Below, piece after piece: positions 27,262-36,114 of a stretch of DNA of 57,637 bases. Origin of the DNA: Aliishimia ponticola (GTDB lineage: Bacteria > Pseudomonadota > Alphaproteobacteria > Rhodobacterales > Rhodobacteraceae); the NCBI RefSeq assembly GCF_004803475.1, contig NZ_SRKY01000007.1, positions 1-57,637 on the forward strand, written 5' to 3'. The stretch's first letter is position 1. Each line of letters begins with the position of its first letter. The notes under the pieces were generated by a model. The model was not told where the DNA came from. It saw only the letters and a program-made list of their open reading frames with translations, and did not search any database. The translations under genes were made by a program, and so were the position numbers.

Positions 27262-27702
27262 ATGAAACTTCTTGCCATATTGGGGGTCTCCGCCTTCGCG
27301 TCCACCGTCGCCCTTGTGGGGCTGTCAGTGGCTCAACAGGCGGCCAACGTACAAACCCTGCGCAACACCAACATCGACGGCTTGAACATCGTCGACGACG
27401 TCTATCAGCAGCAAGAGGGTCGCGAGGCACGCAACTATCGCCAACAGCCCCCGATCGTGCCGCACTCTCTGGACCAGTATCAGATCGATCTGCGCACCAA
27501 CCAGTGTCTGACATGCCACGATTGGTCCAACGCAGGCGACCGCGGTGCGCCGACCCTGTCCATGAGCCACTACCTCGATCGGGATGGCACGCAGTTGGAC
27601 ACCGTCGCGGGCACCCGTTGGTTCTGCAATCAGTGCCACGTCCCGCAGGCGGATGCGCCAGCTCTGGTGGGCAACACCTTTCAGCCCTCAAGTTCGCGAT
27701 AA
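27262..27702 (+). CDS. napB: NapB, dihaem cytochrome c subunit of nitrate reductase
   Basis: Protein of 146 residues with an N-terminal signal peptide and two haem c motifs, CLTCH and CNQCH. It is the periplasmic electron-transfer partner of NapA. The length is normal. It lies 21 bases after napH. Confidence 0.95.
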   Translation: MKLLAILGVSAFASTVALVGLSVAQQAANVQTLRNTNIDGLNIVDDVYQQQEGREARNYRQQPPIVPHSLDQYQIDLRTNQCLTCHDWSNAGDRGAPTLSMSHYLDRDGTQLDTVAGTRWFCNQCHVPQADAPALVGNTFQPSSSR

Positions 27703-27714
27703 GGGAGACGACCC

Positions 27715-28401
27715 ATGTCCGAACCGACAGAAAAGCGCCGCCTGATCCGTCGCATCTGGGATGCCATCTGGACCCCGACCGCCGTTCTTTCGACCGGCTT
27801 TCTGCTCATTGCAGGCTTTCTTGCCGGCATCCTGTTCTGGGGGGGCTTCCACTGGACGCTGGAAATGACCAATACCGAAGAGTTCTGCACCTCGTGCCAC
27901 ACGATGGAAACGAACCTTGGCGAGTATCGTGAAACCGTCCACTACAACAACCACTCCGGCGTGCGGGCGATCTGCTCGGATTGTCACGTTCCTCATGAAT
28001 GGCAGTACAAGATGAAGGCCAAGATCATGGCCGTAAAAGATGTCTATCATGAGGTGCTCGGCACGATTTCAACGCCCGAGAAATACGAGGAACGGCGTCT
28101 CGAAATGGCGGCCGCCGTCTGGAAGAAGATGAAGGCCTCTGACTCGCGCGAGTGCCGCAACTGCCATGCCTTCGAGTACATGGACTTCACCATTCAAGAG
28201 ACCCGCGCGGCGGATAACCACCAGAAGGCCATCGATACCGGCATGACCTGCATCGACTGCCACCAAGGCATCGCGCATGATCTCCCGCCGGGTTATCTCG
28301 AAGAATACAATCACGTCGTGGAAACCCTCGCCGAGGCAACGCGCGAGATCGATGACGATGTCGCGGCGATCAGGTCCTATCTTGGTTCGGGCACCGAGTG
28401 A
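27715..28401 (+). CDS. napC: NapC, membrane-anchored tetrahaem cytochrome c
   Basis: Protein of 228 residues of the NapC/NirT family: one N-terminal membrane helix and four haem c motifs (CTSCH, CSDCH, CRNCH, CIDCH). It oxidises quinol and passes electrons to NapB. It lies 12 bases after napB. Confidence 0.95.
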   Translation: MSEPTEKRRLIRRIWDAIWTPTAVLSTGFLLIAGFLAGILFWGGFHWTLEMTNTEEFCTSCHTMETNLGEYRETVHYNNHSGVRAICSDCHVPHEWQYKMKAKIMAVKDVYHEVLGTISTPEKYEERRLEMAAAVWKKMKASDSRECRNCHAFEYMDFTIQETRAADNHQKAIDTGMTCIDCHQGIAHDLPPGYLEEYNHVVETLAEATREIDDDVAAIRSYLGSGTE

Positions 28402-28422
28402 CGGTAGGGAAGGAGACTCAAC

Positions 28423-28695
28423 ATGCTTAGCTTTCTCGACCTTCTCGGCACGATCGGCGCCAGCATCCTTGGCCTGCCCGGCATTCTGGGCGTGGCCTTG
28501 GGCATGATGACGCGCAACCTGATCGTCGCCGCCGTTCTGGGCGGTGGGGTCGGCGTCGTCTCGCCGCTCTTGCTGGGCGGGTCGCATTCGACCCATGTTC
28601 CGATCACCCCTTTGGAATACGGGGTCGCACTGGTCGTCGGGGTTCTGGCCGGTTTGATCGGCTGCACAATCCGGCGTAGGGGCGCAACCGTCTGA
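28423..28695 (+). CDS. Small membrane protein at the end of the nap operon
   Basis: Protein of 90 residues, very hydrophobic, with about three predicted membrane segments and a Gly-rich central stretch. It is not NapE (which is shorter, with one helix) and I do not recognise it. It lies 21 bases after napC and ahead of a terminator, so it is a nap operon member. Confidence 0.7.
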   Translation: MLSFLDLLGTIGASILGLPGILGVALGMMTRNLIVAAVLGGGVGVVSPLLLGGSHSTHVPITPLEYGVALVVGVLAGLIGCTIRRRGATV

Positions 28696-28704
28696 CAAAG
28701 GCAT

Positions 28705-28731
28705 GAAACCCGGTCGATCAGGCCGGGTTTC
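28705..28731 (+). terminator. Terminator of the nap operon
   Basis: Perfect 9-bp stem GAAACCCGG / CCGGGTTTC with a 9-base loop, just after the last nap gene. It is followed by AGTTTC. It lies between convergent transcripts and could serve both. Confidence 0.7.
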
Positions 28732-28767
28732 AGTTTCAATGCGTATCAGCAGGTCTTGAGGTCCAAG

Positions 28768-29292
28768 TCAGGCCGGAACGGGCGCGTTCAGCCATTGGTG
28801 CAAAACGTCCTCCCGCAGGTCCAGCCGCGTGGCCAAACCTCCGGCAAACTGCAGGAACCCATCGTGGTTCAGCCGGTTGACGGCGGTCAGCACGGGAATG
28901 CCACGCGTCATTGCCAGCGCAATGGCGTCGCATAGTCCGCGCCCCTGGCATTCCTGCGCGCCGAACTTGTTGATGATCAGCGCATCCGCCCCCGACCTCA
29001 GCGCCCGACAGACCTCGGTCGAAGCAGCTTCCAGCGACGCGGGATCAAGCCGGCAGCCACGTGATCCGCTGCCAAGTTTCTGGGCAATGGCGATACGCGG
29101 TCCAGACGGCAGGACCGCAAGGTCCATATCGCACGGATGGTCGGACCCTTCGGGGGCGCGGCATTGCACAAGCCCCGCCACGACCCGGCCTTCGGATTGC
29201 AACCGCGCGACAAGAGCCGACAGCATGGTATCCGCGCCGCCGCGCGTGTCTGGCAGCACATAGCCAAGTCGCGTTTGGGCAATCTGTGACAT
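28768..29292 (-). CDS. DUF2478 domain protein, molybdenum-linked
   Basis: Protein of 174 residues of the DUF2478 family (LGYVLPDTRGGADTMLSAL; DALIINKFGAQECQGRGLC). These proteins have an NTPase-like fold and are often found next to molybdenum uptake or cofactor genes. It follows moeA on the same strand with a 3-base gap, so it is in the same transcript. Function is not established. Confidence 0.8.
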   Translation of the reverse strand: MSQIAQTRLGYVLPDTRGGADTMLSALVARLQSEGRVVAGLVQCRAPEGSDHPCDMDLAVLPSGPRIAIAQKLGSGSRGCRLDPASLEAASTEVCRALRSGADALIINKFGAQECQGRGLCDAIALAMTRGIPVLTAVNRLNHDGFLQFAGGLATRLDLREDVLHQWLNAPVPA

Positions 29293-29295
29293 CGG

Positions 29296-30549
29296 TCAAA
29301 TCCCTTGGTTGAACGGCAAGAAGTCCACCATATCGCCGGGAGACAAGGCTTCCGCGTCGGCGGGGATCAGGACGCATCCATCGGCTAACACCATCGGCGT
29401 CATCCGCCCCGAATGCACAGGACCGCCAATCGTGACCGAACAGCCCGTTGCATCGAGCACCGCTGGCCGGACCTCGGAGCGGCCCGGTTGGTGTCTGACC
29501 GGGTTGAGCACGTGCACCCGATGCAAGCGTTGAGCGTTCGGCGCGCCGCAGAGCGCATCGCGCAATGGCAATCCCAGCAGCACGAAGGTCACGTAGGCCG
29601 ACATCGGATTGCCAGGCAAGCCCAGCCAGCGCGCAGCGCCGATCTGTCCAACGACCACGGGTTTGCCGGGTTTGATGGTAACCGATGGAATGTCGATACG
29701 CGCGTCCAACAAGGCCGCTGCGGCCCGCATGTGATCCTCTGCCCCAACCGAGACGCCACCGGTGGTCACCACCAGATCAGCCGCGGCGCTGGCCTGCGCA
29801 AGCGCTTCGAGATGTGCGTCGAGCGTATCGGGCACGTGCCTGTGCATGACCAGGTCCGTGTCGGGCCGAGACAATAGCGCTGCCAGCATCGGCCCGTTCA
29901 CATCCGGGATCTGTGCATCGGACAAGGTCGCGCCCGCTGGTCGCACCTCATCTCCCGAATTCAAAAGGGCGACCCGGACGCGGCGGCGCACCGTGACGCG
30001 CCCCACCCCACCCGACGCGGCCGCGGCAATGGCTCTGGGCGTCATTCGGCAGCCGACGGGCAGAATTTCAGCCCCGTGGGCCATTTCTTCGCCCCGCCTG
30101 CGGACATGCGCACCTTTCGCCGGGCGTTGATTGATCCGGACGCGATCGCCGACCAGCACGACATGTTCCTGCATCACAACGGTGTCCGTCCCGTTGGGCA
30201 AGGGAGCGCCGGTGAAGATGCGCACGGCGTTTCCAAAGGCGACCGGAGCGCCCGACGCGCCCGCAGCGACACGGCCTGCCAAAGGAAGCTCCCATGGCCC
30301 CGCGCCTTCCAGCGCCGAACTGGACAGCGCAAACCCGTCCATCGCGGAATTGTCAAAGCGCGGGACAGGAAAAGCCGAACACACTGTCCGCGCCAGAACC
30401 CGACCGGTGGCCTGCGACAGCGTAATCTCCTCGACCTCGGGCACCGGCGCGGCCAATCGTGCGGAAAGCGCCATCGCCTCGTTCAGGCCCAGGCTTCCCG
30501 ACGCAGTGCAGCCGCAGCTGCAATCCCGTTCGGCTGTCATGTCTTTCAT
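29296..30549 (-). CDS. moeA: MoeA, molybdopterin molybdotransferase
   Basis: Protein of 417 residues. It inserts molybdenum into adenylylated molybdopterin, the last common step of cofactor synthesis for NapA. Family motifs are PRFDNSAMDGFAL (about 60), the central MoCF-binding domain (VVTTGGVSVGAEDH) and PVVVGQ...GLPGNPMSAY. The N-terminus carries a short CSCGC motif before the normal domain, which is unusual. The ATG at 30549 has GGAGG 5 bases upstream, so the longer frame is rejected. An FNR-type site lies about 90 bp upstream. Confidence 0.93.
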   Translation of the reverse strand: MKDMTAERDCSCGCTASGSLGLNEAMALSARLAAPVPEVEEITLSQATGRVLARTVCSAFPVPRFDNSAMDGFALSSSALEGAGPWELPLAGRVAAGASGAPVAFGNAVRIFTGAPLPNGTDTVVMQEHVVLVGDRVRINQRPAKGAHVRRRGEEMAHGAEILPVGCRMTPRAIAAAASGGVGRVTVRRRVRVALLNSGDEVRPAGATLSDAQIPDVNGPMLAALLSRPDTDLVMHRHVPDTLDAHLEALAQASAAADLVVTTGGVSVGAEDHMRAAAALLDARIDIPSVTIKPGKPVVVGQIGAARWLGLPGNPMSAYVTFVLLGLPLRDALCGAPNAQRLHRVHVLNPVRHQPGRSEVRPAVLDATGCSVTIGGPVHSGRMTPMVLADGCVLIPADAEALSPGDMVDFLPFNQGI

Positions 30550-30632
30550 CCGGTCCTCCGGGCTGTCTGTGGCGGCCAATCTCGAATAGATGCTTTTCCA
30601 GAGCAGGTTTAACAGGTCCCGCAGCGCGCGAC

Positions 30633-30646
30633 TTAATCTGGATCAA
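30633..30646 (-). promoter_or_regulatory. FNR-type site upstream of moeA
   Basis: TTAATCTGGATCAA (minus strand TTGATCCAGATTAA) matches TTGAT-N4-ATCAA at nine of ten positions. It lies about 90 bp upstream of the moeA ATG. This is the same class as the nap site, so cofactor synthesis and nitrate reductase would respond together to low oxygen. Confidence 0.65.
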
Positions 30647-30673
30647 ACCGCATATAGGAATTGCCGGGACAGG

Positions 30674-31870
30674 TCATCGAGAAGAACCGGAGACGGCCTT
30701 TTGCCCGACCTTGGGACGCAGAAGCCACGGCCCCAGCCGCCACGCCAAAATTGCAAAGGCAGCGGTCCAGGCCACGGCTGCGAGGTCGATGCCATCCAAA
30801 GCGCCAATCGTGACCTGCCCTGCCGTGACCCGGAACACCATCGCAGTCAGCACAAGCGCAAACGCGCTGGCCAAGGCGCGCCCGGCGATCAAGGCACGAC
30901 CCGTGTGCCCCATCGTTGCCCGCATCATGACGGCCACGGTCATCGCAGTCACGGCGCCGATGCCCAACACATGTGCTCCGACATTCTGCGCCATCAGGTC
31001 CAGCGCCGAGGCCGACACCGCCGCCAATCCCATCGGCACCATCAGGTAGGCAAGATGCAGCATCAAAAGCAGCGGTGAACGCCATGTGTCATGGCCACGC
31101 CAGCGTGCGAGCCGAAACAGATGCAGGACGGCGGCCAGACCTGCAAGAACCGCAGAGCCCATGCCGACAGGTGCGGCAACCCAACCGACCAGGGTGGCGG
31201 CACCGATGACAAGACAAACCACATCGAACCGGTTGAACGCTGTTGGCAGGGATTTCGCGCCGCGCTGCACCAACCAGTTCCGGCTGAAGCTGGGGACAAT
31301 GCGGCCGCCGATCAACATGATGAGGAAGATCAGAAGTGCCATGCCGAACCGCCGTCCATGGTCGGCGGTGCCTGCGCTCATCGCTTCGACGTGAAACAGG
31401 ACATTTGCCAGCCAAAGAAGGGACACAGGCACCAGCACCTTGAGATTTCGCCAGTTTTTGCCAGCCACGACCTCGCGTGCGATCATCGCGGCCACGGCCA
31501 ACAGGAAAACCTGATCCACAAGCAACACGAGTGCCGGCCCAAGCCCAATCAGCCCGGCCACCGACAAACGCCCCGCAAGCCAGAACGCCAGCAGGACAGC
31601 CAGCGGCCAGCCTCGCGTGGGTAGCCGTCCGGTCCAGTTCGGGACCGCCGTAAAAAGAAAGCCCGCGACCACGGCTGCACCGTAGCCGAAAATCATCTCA
31701 TGGGCATGCCAGTCGGTCGGCGCGAATGGACCGTCAAGAACGACGCCGCCGCGCCAGACCGACCACCAAAGCGGCAAGACCAACAGTGCAAACACGGTCG
31801 CGGCCAGGAAGAAAGGCCTGAACCCGTAGGAAAACACGGCTGGTCCGACAAAAGGTGCGCGCGAAGACAT
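30674..31870 (-). CDS. nnrS: NnrS family membrane protein
   Basis: Protein of 398 residues with about twelve membrane segments and the family signature SYGFRPFFLAA and DWHAHEMIFGYGAAVVAGF. NnrS is a haem- and copper-containing membrane protein found in denitrifiers and linked to nitric oxide resistance. It follows pseudoazurin on the same strand. Confidence 0.92.
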   Translation of the reverse strand: MSSRAPFVGPAVFSYGFRPFFLAATVFALLVLPLWWSVWRGGVVLDGPFAPTDWHAHEMIFGYGAAVVAGFLFTAVPNWTGRLPTRGWPLAVLLAFWLAGRLSVAGLIGLGPALVLLVDQVFLLAVAAMIAREVVAGKNWRNLKVLVPVSLLWLANVLFHVEAMSAGTADHGRRFGMALLIFLIMLIGGRIVPSFSRNWLVQRGAKSLPTAFNRFDVVCLVIGAATLVGWVAAPVGMGSAVLAGLAAVLHLFRLARWRGHDTWRSPLLLMLHLAYLMVPMGLAAVSASALDLMAQNVGAHVLGIGAVTAMTVAVMMRATMGHTGRALIAGRALASAFALVLTAMVFRVTAGQVTIGALDGIDLAAVAWTAAFAILAWRLGPWLLRPKVGQKAVSGSSR

Positions 31871-31891
31871 GGGGCAACTCCTTCAATAAGA

Positions 31892-31917
31892 TCGGGCGAC
31901 CCTCACGTGTCGCCCGA
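31892..31917 (-). terminator. Hairpin between pseudoazurin and nnrS
   Basis: Stem TCGGGCGAC / GTCGCCCGA with an 8-base loop. On the minus strand it is followed by TCTTATTG. It could lower read-through from the highly expressed pseudoazurin gene into nnrS. Confidence 0.55.
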
Positions 31918-31944
31918 ACAAGTCTGATGACGCGGGACGATGCG

Positions 31945-32373
31945 TCACTCGACCTGAGCCAGAATATCCGCCATGCGGGCCTTGGCCTTGCCCTTTTGCT
32001 TGACTGCGGCGGCCGCATCGAGGTTCACGGCATCACCAACCTGGATCACCGCGACCATGCCCATGGAATAATGCGGTGTGCATTTGATGCCATAGACGCC
32101 TTCGGCATCCACGGTCAGTTCGAACGCTTCGTTGAACTTGGTCTTGAAGCTGTCGACCCCGTCGGGAAGCATGCCGTCGATGCTTTCGACATTGTGGCCC
32201 TTGTCGGTGGGCACGAACTGGATCACGTCGCCCGGCGCGGCCTTCACGAAGGCGGGTTCAAAGACCATCACGCCTGCCTCGCCCTTGTTCAGCATGTGGA
32301 TTTCATGCGTTTCGGCGCTGGCCACACTGGCAATCATGGCAAAGGCGGCGGTCATCATCATGGATTTGAACAT
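31945..32373 (-). CDS. Pseudoazurin
   Basis: Protein of 142 residues with a signal peptide ([20 protein letters not shown]) and a type 1 copper fold. Ligands are His in [11 protein letters not shown] and Cys, His and Met in [12 protein letters not shown]. It is a periplasmic electron carrier to NirK and NosZ. ATG 32373 gives the clean signal peptide. An NnrR-type site is centred 77 bp upstream. Confidence 0.95.
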   Translation of the reverse strand: MFKSMMMTAAFAMIASVASAETHEIHMLNKGEAGVMVFEPAFVKAAPGDVIQFVPTDKGHNVESIDGMLPDGVDSFKTKFNEAFELTVDAEGVYGIKCTPHYSMGMVAVIQVGDAVNLDAAAAVKQKGKAKARMADILAQVE

Positions 32374-32443
32374 CGGAGCATCCTTTCTGCGTTTCCGTCT
32401 GTTTCGTCTGCCCTTGATTTGCCGTACAACGTCGACCCGAACG

Positions 32444-32457
32444 TTGCCCTTGCACAA
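32444..32457. promoter_or_regulatory. NnrR-type site between pseudoazurin and the regulator
   Basis: TTGCCCTTGCACAA, a TTG-N8-CAA dyad nearly identical to the sites before norC, nirK and nosR. It is centred 77 bp from the pseudoazurin ATG (minus) and 24 bp from the regulator GTG (plus). Activation of pseudoazurin is the better fit by distance. At the regulator it could give autoregulation. Confidence 0.7.
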
Positions 32458-32474
32458 ACTCCGGATGCGAAACC

Positions 32475-33164
32475 GTGCCGAAACTCGATGAAAGCCTGCT
32501 GACCGGCCTGCCGCCGTTTTCCCTGCTGGACCGGGCGCAGATTCGCGAGATCCTCGATCAGGCGGTGTCGCGCCGCTATGACGAGGGCACGGCGATCTTC
32601 CGCGAAGGGCATGACGCCGACCGGTTCTACCTGTTGCTGGATGGCTATCTGCGCGTGATCCGCTCGACACCGGGGGGCGAGCAGATCATCGTGCTGCACA
32701 TTTCCCCGGGGCAGTTGTTCGGCATCGCCCCGGCGTTGCAGCGCGACACATATCCGGCGACAGCCATCGCCGCGGCCGAGTCCATCGCGCTGTCATGGCC
32801 AGTCCGGGTTTGGGACGACTTCATCACGCGCTACCCCGGCTTTGCCACCGAGAGCTACAAGACACTTGGTCAGCGCCTTGGCCAGATTCAGGAAACCCTG
32901 ACGGAGATGGCAACCCAAGCCGTGGAAAAGCGCGTCGCCTGCGCCCTGCTGCGGATGGTTCACCAAAGCGGGCGCAAGTCGGACAAGGGGATCGAGATCG
33001 CCTTTCCGGTCACGCGACAGAATATCTCGGACATGACGGGCACGACGTTGCACACGGTCAGCCGACTGCTGTCGGCGTGGCAAAAGGACGGCATCGTCGA
33101 ATCGACCCGCAAACATATCGTGGTCACCGATCCGCATGCATTGGTGGTGCTGAGCGAAGCGTGA
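32475..33164 (+). CDS. Crp/Fnr family regulator, NnrR/Dnr type
   Basis: Protein of 229 residues with a cyclic-nucleotide-binding-like sensor domain ([12 protein letters not shown]), a dimer helix and a C-terminal helix-turn-helix ([20 protein letters not shown]). The N-terminus has no cysteine cluster, so it is not an oxygen-sensing FNR. Proteins of this type respond to nitric oxide and switch on nir, nor and nos. The recognition helix reads HTVSR where FNR has ETISR, which fits the change of site from TTGAT to TTGC(G/C) found here. The start is GTG 32475. It is the only denitrification regulator on the plasmid. Confidence 0.88.
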   Translation: MPKLDESLLTGLPPFSLLDRAQIREILDQAVSRRYDEGTAIFREGHDADRFYLLLDGYLRVIRSTPGGEQIIVLHISPGQLFGIAPALQRDTYPATAIAAAESIALSWPVRVWDDFITRYPGFATESYKTLGQRLGQIQETLTEMATQAVEKRVACALLRMVHQSGRKSDKGIEIAFPVTRQNISDMTGTTLHTVSRLLSAWQKDGIVESTRKHIVVTDPHALVVLSEA

Positions 33165-33167
33165 CGC

Positions 33168-33377
33168 CTACGGCTTGATGCGGGCCTGCAATTCATCGCG
33201 AAACGCGTCTTCGTCCAGATCATATTCCAGACAGGCATCCGTAATGGCGTGAAACGGCGCGATCAGGCAGCCGGGGCACAGCATGCGCTTGTCCATGAAG
33301 GCTCCGGCCATGTCCGGCCAGGCGGCGAACAATTCGGCCAAGGGCAGGTCAGGGTCGTCGAAATCAGGCTGTGACAT
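33168..33377 (-). CDS. DUF1858 domain protein with CxxC motif
   Basis: Protein of 69 residues matching the DUF1858 / hybrid-cluster-associated redox disulfide family (AFMDKRMLCPGCLIAPFHAI). The CPGC pair could be redox active or bind metal. The ATG at 33377 has AGGA 7 bases upstream. It is divergent from norC and may share the site at 33427-33440. Such genes are common beside denitrification genes; the role is unknown. Confidence 0.8.
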   Translation of the reverse strand: MSQPDFDDPDLPLAELFAAWPDMAGAFMDKRMLCPGCLIAPFHAITDACLEYDLDEDAFRDELQARIKP

Positions 33378-33426
33378 GGGCGGTCCTTTCATAGCCACAT
33401 GTTGCCCGCACCTTTCGTCCGCTTCT

Positions 33427-33440
33427 TTGCGTTTGCACAA
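33427..33440. promoter_or_regulatory. NnrR-type site upstream of norC
   Basis: TTGCGTTTGCACAA, a TTG-N8-CAA dyad centred 69 bp upstream of the norC ATG and 56 bp upstream of the divergent DUF1858 gene. It may drive both. Confidence 0.75.
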
Positions 33441-33502
33441 CAAGCGGCCCGTCAGCCCCCGGTAGACAGCGGTTATCCGAAACAATTCGACAGGACCGCG
33501 AC

Positions 33503-33955
33503 ATGTCTGAATTCCTAACCAAATCGCGGGCAAGGAACGTGTTCTACGGGGGATCCATATTCTTCGTCGTCGTGTTCGTGGCCCTCACGGCGCAAAGCCA
33601 CCGGCACATCGTGGACAAGGCCACCGCCGGGATGCCCCTGACCGATGAGGTCGTGCTGGGCAAACATGTGTGGGAGCGCAACTCCTGCATCAACTGCCAC
33701 ACGCTGCATGGCGAAGGCGCCTATTTCGCCCCCGAGGTCGGCAACGTGATGACCCGCTGGGGCGTCTTGGACGACCCCGAGATGGCCTACGAGATGCTCG
33801 ACAGCTGGATGCAGGCGCAGCCCTCGGGGATCGAGGGTCGCCGCCAGATGCCGCATTTCGAGATCACCGAAGAGGAGATGCGCGGCCTCGCCGAATTCCT
33901 CCGCTGGGCCGATCAGACCGACACCCAGAACTGGCCGCCGAACGACGCGGGCTGA
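33503..33955 (+). CDS. norC: NorC, cytochrome c subunit of nitric oxide reductase
   Basis: Protein of 150 residues with one N-terminal membrane anchor and one haem c motif (CINCHTLHGEGAYFAPEVG), full length for NorC. It passes electrons to NorB in the membrane complex that reduces NO to N2O. It is the first gene of norCBQD. Confidence 0.96.
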   Translation: MSEFLTKSRARNVFYGGSIFFVVVFVALTAQSHRHIVDKATAGMPLTDEVVLGKHVWERNSCINCHTLHGEGAYFAPEVGNVMTRWGVLDDPEMAYEMLDSWMQAQPSGIEGRRQMPHFEITEEEMRGLAEFLRWADQTDTQNWPPNDAG

Positions 33956-33968
33956 GGGAGACAGAACC

Positions 33969-35312
33969 ATGAAATACCAATCGCAAAAAGTGGCCTACGC
34001 CTATTTCCTCGCGGCGATGGCGCTGTTCGGCATTCAGGTGCTGGGAGGGCTGCTGCTGGGCTGGATCTATGTCTCGCCCAACACCCTGTCCGAAGTCCTG
34101 CCGTTCAACATCGTGCGCATGATCCACACCAACGCGCTGATCGTCTGGTTGCTCCTGGGCTTCTTTGGCGCGGCTTACTACCTCGTCCCCGAAGAGTCCG
34201 AGCGCGAGATCTTTTCGGTCAAGCTCGCCTATATCCAGCTGGCGATCCTTGTGGTCGGAACGCTGGGGGCGGTGGGGTCCTACCTCGTCGGCATCCATGG
34301 CGGGCGCGAGTTCTTGGAACAACCCTTGTGGGTCAAGTTCGGCATCCTCGTCGCGGCGGTGATCTTCCTCGTGAACGTCTCGCTGACCTTTCTGGCCGGG
34401 CGCAAGACGGCGATCACCAACATCCTGATGATGGGTCTATGGCTGCTGTGCCTGCTGTGGGTCTTTGCCTTCATCAACCCCGACAACCTGAGCCTCGACA
34501 AGATGTACTGGTGGATGGTCGTGCACCTGTGGGTCGAAGCCACATGGGAGCTGGTCATGGCCGCGATCCTTGGCTTCCTGATGTTGAAGCTGACCGGCGT
34601 CGACCGCGAGGTGATCGAGAAATGGCTCTATGTCATCGTCGCCACTGCTCTGTTTTCCGGCATCCTCGGCACCGGGCACCACTTCTACTGGATCGGCACG
34701 CCGGGTTACTGGCAGTGGATCGGCTCGATCTTCTCGACATTCGAAGTCGTGCCGTTCTTTGCGATGATGTCCTTTGCCTTCGTCATGGTCTGGAAGGGCC
34801 GTAAGAACCATCCGAACAAAGCCGCGCTGCTGTGGTCGCTGGGGTCCTCCACCGTTGCCTTTTTCGGTGCGGGTGTCTGGGGCTTTTTGCACACGCTGCA
34901 CGGGGTGAACTTCTACACCCACGGCACGCAGATCACCGCCGCTCACGGCCACCTTGCCTTCTACGGCGCCTACGTGGCCCTGAACCTCGCGATGTTCACC
35001 TATGCGATGCCGATCCTGCGAGGCCGTGATCCCTATAACCAGGTGCTGAACATGGCGGCGTTCTGGCTGATGACCGGCGGCATGGCCTTCATGACCTTCA
35101 CGCTGACCTTTGCTGGGACGATCCAGACGCATATGCAGCGCATCGTCGGCGACTACTTCATGGACGTGCAGGACCAGCTGGGGCTGTTCTACCTGATGCG
35201 CTTCGGTTCTGGCATCGCGGTGGTGCTTGGTGCCCTGCTGTTCATCTACTCGATGCTCGTGGTGCGCCGCGAGGTTGTGAAACCCGGCCCCGTGGCCGTT
35301 CCGGGAGAATAA
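33969..35312 (+). CDS. norB: NorB, catalytic subunit of nitric oxide reductase
   Basis: Protein of 447 residues with twelve membrane helices, related to haem-copper oxidases. Conserved metal-binding histidines are visible in MIHTNALIVWLLLGFFG, HLWVEATWELVMAAILGF, GTGHHFYWIGTPGYWQW and AAHGHLAFYGAYVALNLAMF. It is the short, cytochrome c-dependent type, consistent with norC. It lies 13 bases after norC. Confidence 0.97.
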   Translation: MKYQSQKVAYAYFLAAMALFGIQVLGGLLLGWIYVSPNTLSEVLPFNIVRMIHTNALIVWLLLGFFGAAYYLVPEESEREIFSVKLAYIQLAILVVGTLGAVGSYLVGIHGGREFLEQPLWVKFGILVAAVIFLVNVSLTFLAGRKTAITNILMMGLWLLCLLWVFAFINPDNLSLDKMYWWMVVHLWVEATWELVMAAILGFLMLKLTGVDREVIEKWLYVIVATALFSGILGTGHHFYWIGTPGYWQWIGSIFSTFEVVPFFAMMSFAFVMVWKGRKNHPNKAALLWSLGSSTVAFFGAGVWGFLHTLHGVNFYTHGTQITAAHGHLAFYGAYVALNLAMFTYAMPILRGRDPYNQVLNMAAFWLMTGGMAFMTFTLTFAGTIQTHMQRIVGDYFMDVQDQLGLFYLMRFGSGIAVVLGALLFIYSMLVVRREVVKPGPVAVPGE

Positions 35313-35315
35313 GCC

Positions 35316-36110
35316 ATGAAAGACCTGAGCACACCCGACCTGCCCTTTTACCACGCACAATCCGACGAATGCGCGGTGTTCCAGACGGCCTATGAGAACT
35401 GCCTGCCCCTTCTTCTGAAGGGGCCGACAGGCTGCGGCAAGACCCGCTTTGTCGAACACATGGCCGCGCGCCTTGGCCTGCCGTTGCACACCGTCGCCTG
35501 CCATGACGACCTGAGTGCATCGGACCTGATCGGGCGCTACCTGTTGAAGGGTGGCGAAACCGTCTGGGTCGACGGGCCGCTGACCCGCGCCGTGCGCGAG
35601 GGGGGCATCTGTTATCTCGACGAGGTAGTCGAGGCCCGCAAGGACGTGACCGTCGTCCTGCACCCGTTGACCGATGACCGGCGCCGTCTGGTCATCGACC
35701 GCACGGGCGAGGAATTACAGGCGCCAAAACCCTTCATGCTGGTGGCCAGCTATAACCCCGGATATCAGAACGTGTTGAAAAAGCTGAAGCCGTCGACGCG
35801 CCAGCGCTTCGTCTCCATCGGCTTCGATTTCCCGACACCCGAGGTCGAAACCCCGGTTGTCATGCGTGAAAGCGGGCTGGATGAGGGGCGCGCCAGCGCC
35901 TTGGTGCGGCTGGCGGGCAAGATCCGCGCGCTATCCGGCATGGATCTGGAAGAAGGCGTGTCCACCCGCCTGCTGATCTATGCCGCGACGATGATCGCGC
36001 GCGGCATGGCGGTGGACCGCGCCATCGAAGCCGCCATCATCGAACCGCTTTCCGACGAGCCGGACGTGCAGCAGGCGCTGCGCGATCTGGCGGCCGTGAT
36101 CTACGGGTGA
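35316..36110 (+). CDS. norQ: NorQ, AAA+ ATPase for NOR maturation
   Basis: Protein of 264 residues of the CbbQ/NirQ/NorQ family with Walker [10 protein letters not shown] (about 33) and Walker [11 protein letters not shown]. With NorD it assists insertion of the non-haem iron into NorB. It is 3 bases from norB and 4 from norD. Confidence 0.95.
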   Translation: MKDLSTPDLPFYHAQSDECAVFQTAYENCLPLLLKGPTGCGKTRFVEHMAARLGLPLHTVACHDDLSASDLIGRYLLKGGETVWVDGPLTRAVREGGICYLDEVVEARKDVTVVLHPLTDDRRRLVIDRTGEELQAPKPFMLVASYNPGYQNVLKKLKPSTRQRFVSIGFDFPTPEVETPVVMRESGLDEGRASALVRLAGKIRALSGMDLEEGVSTRLLIYAATMIARGMAVDRAIEAAIIEPLSDEPDVQQALRDLAAVIYG

Positions 36111-36114
36111 CGCC

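Noticed and set aside
32413-32430. FNR-type site (TTGATTTGCCGTACAA) upstream of pseudoazurin
   Set aside because: Only one half-site is good and the spacing to the second is wrong; the TTGCCCTTGCACAA site nearby is a better match.
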